A stretch of DNA of 64,000 nt, taken from assembly GCA_030431975.1 (NCBI GenBank), contig JAUIHP010000018.1, positions 1-64,000 on the forward strand. Reading direction: 5' to 3'. Below, piece by piece: positions 23,556 to 31,751 of this stretch (position 1 is its first letter; each line of letters begins with the position of its first letter). The DNA comes from a bacterium (lineage in GTDB: Bacteria; Eisenbacteria; RBG-16-71-46; CAIMUX01). The notes under the pieces are model-generated. The model was given only the letters and a program-made list of their open reading frames with translations, was not told where the DNA came from and made no database searches. A program made the translations under genes and the position numbers.

Positions 23556-24128
23556 GATTCGGGCTCCTTCGTCGCTTTCCCATCGGCTGGCCCGGATCGC
23601 CGGTTCCGGGTCGGCGTGTCTTCGGGGTGTATAGGGGCAACCCTCATGCCAGGGCCCGTAAGTCGTTGATTTCACTCGATCCGACATCGGAACAGGCGGG
23701 GGGAATCCCGTTCTCTGGCCCAGCCCGGACTGCCTGCCGGGCTTCTTGGAGTTACATAACTACCTTCGTATCTGGCAGTTACGCCCGGCAAGCACGGATT
23801 GGCCTCAAAGCAAAAAGCACCCAGGCCGCTTCTACGCACCCACTGTCCGCTCTTTGCCCGCGAGGCGAGATAGGCCCAGGCCACCCTCCCGGGACTCGGG
23901 CTCAGATATCTCGTTTGAAGTCCAAGAACTTTGTTCGGCAGCCGAACATAGTGTATCCTCTTGGCTGCGAAGGAGAGGTACGCGGGCGAGCGTCGGCAGC
24001 CGAGTGGCTTGGCTCCCGGCTGACCTCCAGCCAAATCCTCGCAGTCGAAACCGATTCCAGAGGTCGAGCGCGTGAACCGACGTCCGCCGGTTCGTCGGCT
24101 CCAAAGAAAGCACAAGGAGAATCTCACG
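23556..24128. other. Divergent intergenic region with palindromic element copy 2
   Basis: About 570 bp between divergent secreted-protein genes. It contains the 25-bp palindrome at 23928-23952 and a smaller inverted repeat (TTGGCT ... AGCCAA near 24010-24040). No reading frame in it looks coding. It should hold the promoters of both flanking genes, but I cannot assign a -35/-10 pair. Confidence 0.5.
23928..23952. promoter_or_regulatory. Palindromic element, copy 2
   Basis: Left arm ACTTTGTTCGGC, central A, right arm GCCGAACATAGT: eleven of twelve arm positions are complementary. It lies about 180 bp upstream of the plus-strand gene at 24129. The related copy is at 9674-9698. It does not have the GAAC-N4-GTTC order of the Gram-positive LexA box. 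Confidence 0.5.
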
Positions 24129-24782
24129 ATGAATTGGAACCGTATTCTGGGTGGCAGCCTTGCCTGCGCCGCCCTCCTGACCGTCGCCGCCGTCCAGGAC
24201 TCCAACGCTCAGCTGCTCAACGGCAGCTTCGAAATGCCGGACGCATCCGGCGGCGACCAGCCCTGCTCCGCGGATTGGGCCTGCTTCAGCGGTACGGAGT
24301 TCACGACCACCGCCCTCGCCAGCGACGGCACACAGTCCTTCAAGACCTTCGGCCCGTTCAACCCGGGTGGCGGCGCAGGCGCTGCGCAGCGTGTCGCCGC
24401 TGCCGAGGGAGAGACCTGGGTGGGTGAGATCTACGCACAGAATGCGAGCTTCGATCCGATCGACGACCAGGACTTCGGCGTCATCAAGATCGAGTTCCTC
24501 GACAGCGCGGGCAACCTCGCCGCCGGTGGTGTTCTCGGCGTCGACGTCTTCGAGTCCAATCCCATCAACGGCGCCACCCCGATGGACACGTGGACGCTGC
24601 TCGGCGTCGGCACCGCTCCGGCCCCGGCCGGCACCGCCTTCGCGCAGTTCGTGATCGTCAAGGTCGACGTCGACGGCACGCAGGGCGGATCGATCTTCTG
24701 GGACGACGCCGTTCTCTTCATCGACGAGCCGTCGCCGACGGTTGAGACGTCGTGGGGTGAGGTCAAGTCGGTCTTCCGCTAG
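24129..24782 (+). CDS. Secreted protein with NGSFE-type beta domain and W-G-x-V-K-x-x-F-R tail
   Basis: 217 residues. Signal peptide (MNWNRILGGSLACAALLTVA ... SNAQ) then LLNGSFEMPDASGGDQP, a start typical of secreted carbohydrate-binding-like jelly-roll domains, and a stretch of alternating strands ending with SIFWDDAVLF. The last residues are ETSWGEVKSVFR. Such a short conserved-looking tail after a flexible TVET linker recalls terminal sorting tags. AAGGAG is 9 nt before ATG 24129. An intrinsic terminator follows. Confidence 0.82.
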   Translation: MNWNRILGGSLACAALLTVAAVQDSNAQLLNGSFEMPDASGGDQPCSADWACFSGTEFTTTALASDGTQSFKTFGPFNPGGGAGAAQRVAAAEGETWVGEIYAQNASFDPIDDQDFGVIKIEFLDSAGNLAAGGVLGVDVFESNPINGATPMDTWTLLGVGTAPAPAGTAFAQFVIVKVDVDGTQGGSIFWDDAVLFIDEPSPTVETSWGEVKSVFR

Positions 24783-24838
24783 GCCTGAAGTTCACCACAA
24801 GGTCCGGGGGTGAACATCGCCCTCGGGTCCTTCACACG

Positions 24839-24876
24839 GAAACCGGCCGTCCTTCGAAAGAGGGGCGGCCGGTTTC
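24839..24876 (+). terminator. Intrinsic terminator after the 24129-24782 gene
   Basis: An 11-bp perfect stem (GAAACCGGCCG at 24839-24849 with CGGCCGGTTTC at 24866-24876) is followed by TTTGG. The T-tract is weak but the stem is strong. It may serve the convergent HTH gene too. Confidence 0.75.
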
Positions 24877-24935
24877 TTTGGTTCCAAAAGTCGGGTTCGG
24901 TTCTCGTTGGTTGCGAACGGTCGCCGCAGGGATCG

Positions 24936-25268
24936 CTATTTTCGCTGTTTTCGTTTGAGAGGCGGGTCTTCGATCGGGAGGAAGCGGACGACGACGCGCT
25001 GCCCCAGGGCATGCCCGATTCGACGTAGCATTGAGAGAGAGTGGCCTTCGTACTCTGAGTCCTCGAGCCGGCTAATAACGGACGCGGTCGTGCCGACTCG
25101 CTTGGCCAGCTCACTCTGGGTCAGCCCGGCCTGTGTCCGTGCATGGAAGATGACTTCCGCAACCTCCATACGTTCGCGGAAGATCTCGCGCCATCGCAGA
25201 TCGTCCGCCGTTGGAGGATTCTGGCGATCCAAGATATCGAGGGCGTCCACCGTCGGGCTCTTCGTCAT
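24936..25268 (-). CDS. XRE-family HTH regulator, HigA/antitoxin-like
   Basis: 110 residues. MTKSPTVDALDILDR, then VIFHARTQAGLTQSELAKRVGTTASVISRLEDSEYEGHSLSMLRRI, a classic helix-turn-helix of the antitoxin type found with RelE/HigB or Gp49-like toxins. The C-terminus is basic (RFLPIEDPPLKRKQRK). ATG 25268 overlaps the TGA of an upstream reading frame as in toxin-antitoxin operons, but no intact toxin is evident there. An ATG at 25295 would add nine residues. Confidence 0.88.
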   Translation of the reverse strand: MTKSPTVDALDILDRQNPPTADDLRWREIFRERMEVAEVIFHARTQAGLTQSELAKRVGTTASVISRLEDSEYEGHSLSMLRRIGHALGQRVVVRFLPIEDPPLKRKQRK

Positions 25269-25692
25269 CTGGTTCCTCGACGTAGTTCGCAACATCCGGG
25301 GCCTGCAGGAGAGCGTTTCGGAGCCGGTCGGACACCGCTGTGGACGTGCCGGAACACCTCTCGTCTACCTGCTGCCGCCCGCTGCCGGGCATACGGAATC
25401 GGGCGGCCGCGCGTACCGGTGCGCTGTAGCCAAAAGCCCGCTGCGGCGCCCTTCCTTCCGTTTGGCGCGATTCGTTGTCCTCCTTGATACTACACGATTC
25501 CCTCCACCATCCCGCGACTTTGGACCTCGACTTGCCGTCTCCCGGTATCGCTTGGCTCAAGCCGATTGGCCTGAGGTACCAAGTCGTGCTGAACCACAAC
25601 AGGAGGAATGGCATGCGAGACACCTTTTGTAACGCTGTCGAAACGAAGGCCCCTCGGGAGTCACGATGGATTCTGTGGCTTGGGAGGTTCGT
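25265..25692. other. Region upstream of the HTH gene, possible toxin remnant on minus strand
   Basis: A toxin gene would be expected here. On the minus strand AAGGAGG at 25485-25479 precedes, by 7 nt, an ATC (25471-25469) that opens a 68-codon frame whose TGA (25267-25265) overlaps the HTH ATG. The product, with GRPIPYARQR and AGRREVFRH, is Arg/Ala-rich and only faintly recalls a RelE/Gp49 core. It may be a decayed toxin, an ATC-started gene or chance. The rest, 25500-25692, holds the upstream region of the next plus-strand gene. Confidence 0.25.
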
Positions 25693-28422
25693 ATGAAGTT
25701 CAAAGTTTGGACCTGCATCTGGGTGGCTGGCAGCCTCGGTGTCTCGCCCTCGGCCTTCGGGACGGACACCACCCACGAGAGCACCATCTCCAGTCACGCC
25801 GCGGTTGTAACCATCGATTCCGGCCGCCGGGGCTCGACCACGGTTGAGGACCTTTCCTGGCGCGAAGACTCCGGTCTGGTCGATGGGGGCTTAGGCCTGA
25901 ACGCCTACGGACTACAGCCGAACGTATACGCGGTCCGCAGGTATCCTGACGTTTTCTACGGGAACACAATCGTGGTGGGCGGGGACTTCCTCAACGCTGG
26001 AGGCGACCCCGATGCGGACTACCTGGCCGTGTACCGCAACGGCTCTTACGAGGCCATCTCGGACAGAAACCCTGCTGCACCCCTCGCTCTCGGACCACCC
26101 AACGGCCCGGTGCGCGCGTTGGCCGTCGTGGACTTCGACGGGCAAGGGCCACGCCTCTATGTGGGAGGCGACTTCACCATGATTGGCGGACAGTCCGCAA
26201 ACGGGATCGCGCGTTACAAGTACAACGGCCGCGACTTCGAATGGGACCCGCTTCCGTCCTCTGGTGCACCAGACGGAACGGTGCATACGATGGAACTGTT
26301 CGACGATGGCTCCGGGAACGCACTGTATGTTGGCGGCAACTTCTCCATCTCTGGAGGGAGAAACGTCGGTCGGTTCGACGGAACGTCCTGGAGTCCCGTT
26401 GGCCTCCTGAAGTATGCGTTCGAGCCAACGACGGTATCCTCGACGGTTTTCGACCTCCAAGAACATGATGGCGCTATCTATGCCGGCGGCGCGTTCGACA
26501 CCAACGCAAAGGGCAACGTAGTCAAGAACGTGGCCAAGTTTGACGGCACGAACTGGATTGCACTCGGATCCGGGATCAATGGAACGGGACCCAAGGTCTA
26601 CAAACTGGCGTCGTATGCCGGCGATCTGTATGCGGGTGGAGACTTCATCACTTCTGGATTCCAGGGAGCCCACAACCTTGCCCGTTGGAGCGGAACCAGC
26701 TGGCTGGAAGTCGGGGGTGGCACGGACGATGCCGTCTACGCCCTGGAGGTATCGCCGTTCGCCGGGGAACTCCACGTTGGCGGCCTGTTTACCGAGGTAA
26801 ACCACAGCGGGAGTGCGATTGCCGCAAGTCGCGTGGCAACGTGGAGCGGCTCGGCGTGGTCAACGTTGGGGAGCGGTCTCGAGGCTAATGTCCGGGCCCT
26901 AGCTCAGACAGACTGCGGCCTACTCGCCGCAGGGAACATCACAGGCATCGGTACCGATGCCGCCGCGGGGCTTGTTCGATGGGATGACGCCGAGGGGAGC
27001 TGGACTCCGCTCCACGATTCCCTACGCGATCCTGAAGCTGCGGTAACCGCGTCGTACTACGACGGAACCCGGACCATCATCGCCGGGATAGGATTCGTAA
27101 AGTACTGGTCCGATGGCGAATGGAAGTCCGCGAGTCTTGAAGGCCGTCCGATGGGGACTGCGCGGGCCATGACCGTCCTCGGCACCGATCTTGTCATCGC
27201 CGGAAACCTCCATGTCGGAAACCCGCCAACCGGACGCGGAATCTTTTCCATCCCACTGTCGAACCTAGCCTCAGGAACGTGGACCTTGTTTCAGGGAGGG
27301 ATTGATGGTTCTGATTGTAAAGGTTTGGCTTGCTCGGCGACCGTCAACGCGGTGCTCGCCGTGGGGGATGATCTGTACATCGGAGGCCAGTTCGACACGG
27401 TCGACGGTGACACCGAAAGTAATGACGGTAGGTGCTTTGCAAACCTGGCAAGATGGGACGGAAGTGCATCGTCGTGGGAGCCGTTGGACAACGGCGTCGA
27501 CGGACAAGTTCTCGCGATCGAGAGTTACAACGGTGACATCTACGTTGGGGGTAGCTTCACTGCACGTTCTCTTTCTGGCACCGGAATGTGTGACGAGCGA
27601 ACCACAACATCGGCGCCGTATCTCGCGATCTACGACCCCGGGCTCGACTCATGGTCTCTTCCGTCGACACCTCCCGACAACGAAGTCAGCAGCCTGCTGG
27701 CGTACGGTTCCGACCTCATTGTCGGCGGGAGTTTCGGATCCCCCGAGAAAGGCGTCGCCGCGTGGGATGGTTCAAGCTGGAGCGCTCTGGGCGACGGGCT
27801 GGATCAACTGGGCCCGTTATCAAGCCCCGAGGTAAATGCCCTCGCCGTCTTCGACGGGTTGCTTTGCATCGGCGGAGCTCTTGAGGATGGCGCCGACGAT
27901 CCCCCGCGGTTCTCCAACCTGGTGTTCTGGGACGGTGTTGCGGCTGGCTCGCCGGAGAATCTCTCCCCCGACGCTGCCGTGAAGCTTCTGGCCGCCGGTG
28001 ACGAACTGTTCATCCAAGGTGACTTCACGAGAGTCGCTCATGTGGAGGACTGCTACCCGATCAACGCGAGCTCGAAGACTGCCTGGATTCGGAGCGATAG
28101 CGGCTCCTCACCCGCCCCTGCGCCAGTTCGTCTTGCAAACCCCATGTCTAAGCTCAACTCTGGTCTCTCGCTAGACAGTGTCAGCCCCAATCCAACTTCC
28201 TCCAGCGTCCGAATCGAGTTTACCCAACCGTCCGAAAACTCGGTTTCACTCGAATGGTTCTCGGCCTCGGGGCGAAGAGTTCTTCAGAAGTCCCTGGGTG
28301 AGTTGCCGGCCGGACGCCACGCTCTGGAGATTCGGGATCTAAGTCTCACGCCCGGAGCGTACTTCGTGAGAATCGTGTCGGATCAACTCGCAGACAGCCA
28401 AAAACTCGTCATCGTCCGCTAA
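25693..28422 (+). CDS. Secreted beta-propeller-like (delta-60/kelch-like) repeat protein with FlgD-like C-terminus
   Basis: 909 residues. Signal peptide MKFKVWTCIWVAGSLGVSPSAFG. The body repeats a strand pattern of the form LYVGGDF, YVGGNF, YAGGAF, YAGGDF, HVGGLF, YIGGQF, YVGGSF, IVGGSF, each followed by a W or R-rich blade, suggesting a propeller made of delta-60-like units. The last ~80 residues (SVSPNPTSSSVRIEFTQPS ... GAYFVRIVSD) are a FlgD-like/T9SS-type C-terminal domain. GGGAGG 5 nt before ATG 25693 fixes the start; ATG 25666 would hide the signal peptide. Only 15 bp separate it from the metallopeptidase gene, so they form an operon. Confidence 0.88.
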   Translation: MKFKVWTCIWVAGSLGVSPSAFGTDTTHESTISSHAAVVTIDSGRRGSTTVEDLSWREDSGLVDGGLGLNAYGLQPNVYAVRRYPDVFYGNTIVVGGDFLNAGGDPDADYLAVYRNGSYEAISDRNPAAPLALGPPNGPVRALAVVDFDGQGPRLYVGGDFTMIGGQSANGIARYKYNGRDFEWDPLPSSGAPDGTVHTMELFDDGSGNALYVGGNFSISGGRNVGRFDGTSWSPVGLLKYAFEPTTVSSTVFDLQEHDGAIYAGGAFDTNAKGNVVKNVAKFDGTNWIALGSGINGTGPKVYKLASYAGDLYAGGDFITSGFQGAHNLARWSGTSWLEVGGGTDDAVYALEVSPFAGELHVGGLFTEVNHSGSAIAASRVATWSGSAWSTLGSGLEANVRALAQTDCGLLAAGNITGIGTDAAAGLVRWDDAEGSWTPLHDSLRDPEAAVTASYYDGTRTIIAGIGFVKYWSDGEWKSASLEGRPMGTARAMTVLGTDLVIAGNLHVGNPPTGRGIFSIPLSNLASGTWTLFQGGIDGSDCKGLACSATVNAVLAVGDDLYIGGQFDTVDGDTESNDGRCFANLARWDGSASSWEPLDNGVDGQVLAIESYNGDIYVGGSFTARSLSGTGMCDERTTTSAPYLAIYDPGLDSWSLPSTPPDNEVSSLLAYGSDLIVGGSFGSPEKGVAAWDGSSWSALGDGLDQLGPLSSPEVNALAVFDGLLCIGGALEDGADDPPRFSNLVFWDGVAAGSPENLSPDAAVKLLAAGDELFIQGDFTRVAHVEDCYPINASSKTAWIRSDSGSSPAPAPVRLANPMSKLNSGLSLDSVSPNPTSSSVRIEFTQPSENSVSLEWFSASGRRVLQKSLGELPAGRHALEIRDLSLTPGAYFVRIVSDQLADSQKLVIVR

Positions 28423-28437
28423 GAAAGAGAGAGAAGA

Positions 28438-31400
28438 ATGACCAGAACGAGAAGAGCACATCTCCGCCGCCGCTTTGCCGCCCTGATCCTGGCAGCCTCC
28501 GGCATCTGTGCACTTGCGTCTGCTTCCCTGGCGTCCATGCGCCCCACTTTGTCCACTGAGTTCATCGTCAGGCCTGGGAGGCTGCACTCCTTTGAGCCTT
28601 TGACGCAGTCGGAACAGGCTGACGCGGACAACGCTGCATACCTTGCATCGAAGGCGTGGGGAGGCAGTTGGCTAACCTACGAATGGAATCGACGGACATC
28701 GACACCCAGCAATCTCATTGGTGACGGCGTTCCTGTTGACCAGTCTCGCCTCACCACCGATCCCGAGGGACTGGCCCGTGACCTCATCGCGATGAGGCCC
28801 GATTTGTTTGGAGGGCGGGATGTCGTCCTCGCACTCGACTCCGTCCGCCAAGGAGCGGGGAAAACCGTAGTCCACTTCCAGCAAACGTACGAGGGTATCG
28901 AGGTACTCAACGCCAAAGCGCATGTCACCTTCCATGACTCCGGCAAACTCTTTGAGCTGGGATCGGACGCCTTTCCCTTTATCGGAATCTCCACGATACC
29001 TGTCATCAACGAATCTCAGGCCCTTCAGTACGCGAAGTCCTCTATCGGATTCGTCGAAGGGAGAGATCGGGTGTCAGAGCCGGCACATCTCGCCATCTTG
29101 CCGGTACCAATATCAGAAACGGAAACGGACTTTCATCTGTGTTGGCTTATCCAGCTCCGAGTGGAGGAACCACTCGGCTCGTGGGTCCACTACGTCAGTG
29201 CCGAGAGTGGCGAGCTGTTTGCCCGGGCCAACAAGATGGGACTCATGACGGACCTGAGCGGCCAGGTGCTTGGCTCATGGGAAGAGCGTGGCCAGTGCGA
29301 CATGGAGACCGACGGCGGCATTCGCTACCACGCGAGCGATGGTATGTCATATGCAAGAGTCACCGTCAATGACGTCGACTACTATGCGGATGTGGACGGG
29401 TACTTCACGATTCCCTCGTCCGCCTACAGTGTCGGTGACACCTACGAGGCGACTCTTGACTGGCTCGATGGTTCCCAAGGCCTCCGGATTGTCAATTGCG
29501 AAGACACGGATCCTTGTGTCGAGTCTATTCCGCTGGTGACGGGAGTCATCGGCACAGGTCATGTCCTCGGCGGCCTTGAGATCATGATGGATGATGGATC
29601 CATCATCTCCGAACGAGACAGCTGGATGACGATCCATCGTGCACGGGACTACTTTCTGGAAGAGATCCACCCAGACTTCTGGAAGCTCGACGGAATCATC
29701 ACTCTTCGGGTTGACGACCCGCTGGGGGATCCGGACCTCAACGGGCGTGGTTGCGGAGGGTTTTGTGCGGACAACTGCACCGCGCCGAACTCGGCTGACG
29801 TCACTATCAGAATAACAGGAGAGCGAGCCTCGGACAGCTGTGGTGGTGGGCTTTGTACCGACGGAGGGCGGGCCGCGGGCCTGGTGCTTCACGAACTTGG
29901 TCATGCCGTCTACACTGGGCTCACCGGACTCACCAGCAATGTCACGGAGACGGGCCTCTGGGAGGGTGGAAACCCCACCGTTTACGGACTACTGACTCTC
30001 GAACAACCGATGGGACGAGGTTGGACGTGCCAATCACAGGACGACTGCTCGCTCGATCAGTTCGATGGTTCGGACCAGTCCATCCACGAACTTCAGTATC
30101 CGGAAGACATGGTGGGCAATGACTATGATGACGGAAGAATCCTAAGCGGCTTCTACTGGCAGTCACGCGAGGCTCTGGCACCAGTTCTGGATCGAAAGAA
30201 GATTTCGCTGACCAACTGGACATGGGCGGTTGCTCTCATGGTTCCATTGACGATGAGGGACCAGGTTCTAGCAACATTCATTGCGGACGATGACGACGGA
30301 AACCTTCTGAATGGAAGCCCGCACTACGACGCCTATGCCACGGGCGCGCTACGGCACGGATTCGTCCCGCCGCCACGAATTGGAATCGTCGTTGCTCACA
30401 ACTCTCCGGACCCGATGATTCTCGATTCCGACCTGAACGCCGGATCTCTTACCCTCACCGCCCTGGGGACATCATTCGGGGAAGACATCTCCTCTGCCAC
30501 CATCTACTACCGCGAAGGCGGAGTCGGATCGTTCACCTCTTCATCCATGTCGATCACTCCCGACGTAGGTCCTTGGTTCTCGCTGGAGGGAGACATCGAT
30601 AACCTGGCATCCGGCGATGAAGTCGAGTACTACATCGAAGCGGTCGACACCGGTGGATCCACCCGAACAAATCCGCCGACCGCAGGGCTATATCACGAAT
30701 TCACGGTAGTGAGTTCCTTCGCGCCGATGGAAGAGGATGGCGGCTGGGTGGCGAACCTGGACGGCACCGATGACGCTAGATCTGGTGAGTTCGTGAGGGT
30801 GATCCCGTCCGGTGGGGACACCCAACCATCCGAAGACCACACCCAAGACGGGACTCAGGCGTGGCTCACCGGGACTGGGTGGTATGAGGCCGGCGACGAG
30901 GAGCACGACGTCGATGGCGGCAAGACTTCTGTCTTCAGTCCGACCTACGATTGCCACGGAGCCACGAGTGCGGAGATTCTGTTCCACTACTGGTTCTACG
31001 GAAATCAGAACGGAGGTACTGATGACGCTCTTGTCTTGTTCGCGAGGTCCGGTCTCAGTCCCTGGACCGAACTCTTCCGTGCCACCGAGATGACACCAGA
31101 GTGGACGAGGCAAGAAATCGACCTAGTTCCCGTACTGGGATCCGACCTCGAGACCGTGCAGTTCAAGTTCGAGGCGTTGGATGGTGGTGCCGAGTCTTTG
31201 GTGGAGGCCGCTTTGGATGACTTCGCAACCATGGTGGTCTTCGGCGAAACGACAAGTACCCCCGCCGAGGAGGTAGATCTGTCCAGGACGACGTACTTCC
31301 GCTCTCCCACTCCGAATCCTGCCGAGGGTCGCAGCCTTCTTCGGTTCGGCCTCGCTGAATCGGGCGGCGTGGAGGTAAAAGTCTTCAATGCGGCGGGCGA

Positions 31401-31563
31401 ACTAGTGCGCACGTTGGCCTCCGGCGAGTTCGAGGCCGGGAACCACGAACTGGAGTGGAACCTGGATAACAACAACAGGCGCAGGGTCCCTAACGGTATC
31501 TATTACGCACGACTGACAACGGTGGGATTCTCCGCCAGCCGCAGGATTGTTCTGTCGCGCTGA
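28438..31563 (+). CDS. Secreted zinc metallopeptidase-like protein (FTP propeptide, HELGH) with FlgD-like C-terminus
   Basis: 1041 residues. Signal peptide (RRFAALILAASGICALASASLA), an FTP/PepSY propeptide-like region (~70-260: VVHFQQTYEGIEVLNAKAHVTF; SGELFARAN), then a catalytic region with HELGH at 485-489 and, 20-25 residues on, TETGLWEG, which can supply the third zinc ligand. This is the layout of M4/M36 thermolysin/fungalysin-like enzymes, although similarity outside the motif is low. A beta domain and a FlgD-like C-terminus (SPTPNPAEGRSLLRF ... PNGIYYARLTT) follow. Likely self-processed after secretion. A purine-rich AGAGAGAGAAGA precedes the ATG. Confidence 0.87.
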   Translation: MTRTRRAHLRRRFAALILAASGICALASASLASMRPTLSTEFIVRPGRLHSFEPLTQSEQADADNAAYLASKAWGGSWLTYEWNRRTSTPSNLIGDGVPVDQSRLTTDPEGLARDLIAMRPDLFGGRDVVLALDSVRQGAGKTVVHFQQTYEGIEVLNAKAHVTFHDSGKLFELGSDAFPFIGISTIPVINESQALQYAKSSIGFVEGRDRVSEPAHLAILPVPISETETDFHLCWLIQLRVEEPLGSWVHYVSAESGELFARANKMGLMTDLSGQVLGSWEERGQCDMETDGGIRYHASDGMSYARVTVNDVDYYADVDGYFTIPSSAYSVGDTYEATLDWLDGSQGLRIVNCEDTDPCVESIPLVTGVIGTGHVLGGLEIMMDDGSIISERDSWMTIHRARDYFLEEIHPDFWKLDGIITLRVDDPLGDPDLNGRGCGGFCADNCTAPNSADVTIRITGERASDSCGGGLCTDGGRAAGLVLHELGHAVYTGLTGLTSNVTETGLWEGGNPTVYGLLTLEQPMGRGWTCQSQDDCSLDQFDGSDQSIHELQYPEDMVGNDYDDGRILSGFYWQSREALAPVLDRKKISLTNWTWAVALMVPLTMRDQVLATFIADDDDGNLLNGSPHYDAYATGALRHGFVPPPRIGIVVAHNSPDPMILDSDLNAGSLTLTALGTSFGEDISSATIYYREGGVGSFTSSSMSITPDVGPWFSLEGDIDNLASGDEVEYYIEAVDTGGSTRTNPPTAGLYHEFTVVSSFAPMEEDGGWVANLDGTDDARSGEFVRVIPSGGDTQPSEDHTQDGTQAWLTGTGWYEAGDEEHDVDGGKTSVFSPTYDCHGATSAEILFHYWFYGNQNGGTDDALVLFARSGLSPWTELFRATEMTPEWTRQEIDLVPVLGSDLETVQFKFEALDGGAESLVEAALDDFATMVVFGETTSTPAEEVDLSRTTYFRSPTPNPAEGRSLLRFGLAESGGVEVKVFNAAGELVRTLASGEFEAGNHELEWNLDNNNRRRVPNGIYYARLTTVGFSASRRIVLSR

Positions 31564-31580
31564 CAAAGAGCAACGAGCAG

Positions 31581-31610
31581 AAAAAGGGGCGGCCTGGTCG
31601 CCCCTTTTTC
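31581..31610 (+). terminator. Intrinsic terminator of the propeller-peptidase operon
   Basis: AAAAAGGGGCG (31581-31591) pairs perfectly with CGCCCCTTTTT (31599-31609), loop GCCTGGT. The T-run forms the 3' side of the stem base. It starts 18 bp after the stop codon. Confidence 0.95.
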
Positions 31611-31751
31611 CTCACATGGCGATCATCGAGTTCGGGCGATCAAAGGACAGCCGCTTGGTTCAGCAACCTGTGAATTTGACCACAAACCGTATCTGAGGAA
31701 TCACCACAGAAGCCGGTTCGTATCGGCTACGACACTGAGTGGCGTCGTGAC

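Noticed and set aside
23928-23952. LexA box
   Set aside because: The GTTC and GAAC half-sites are in the opposite order and the spacing differs from known LexA boxes.
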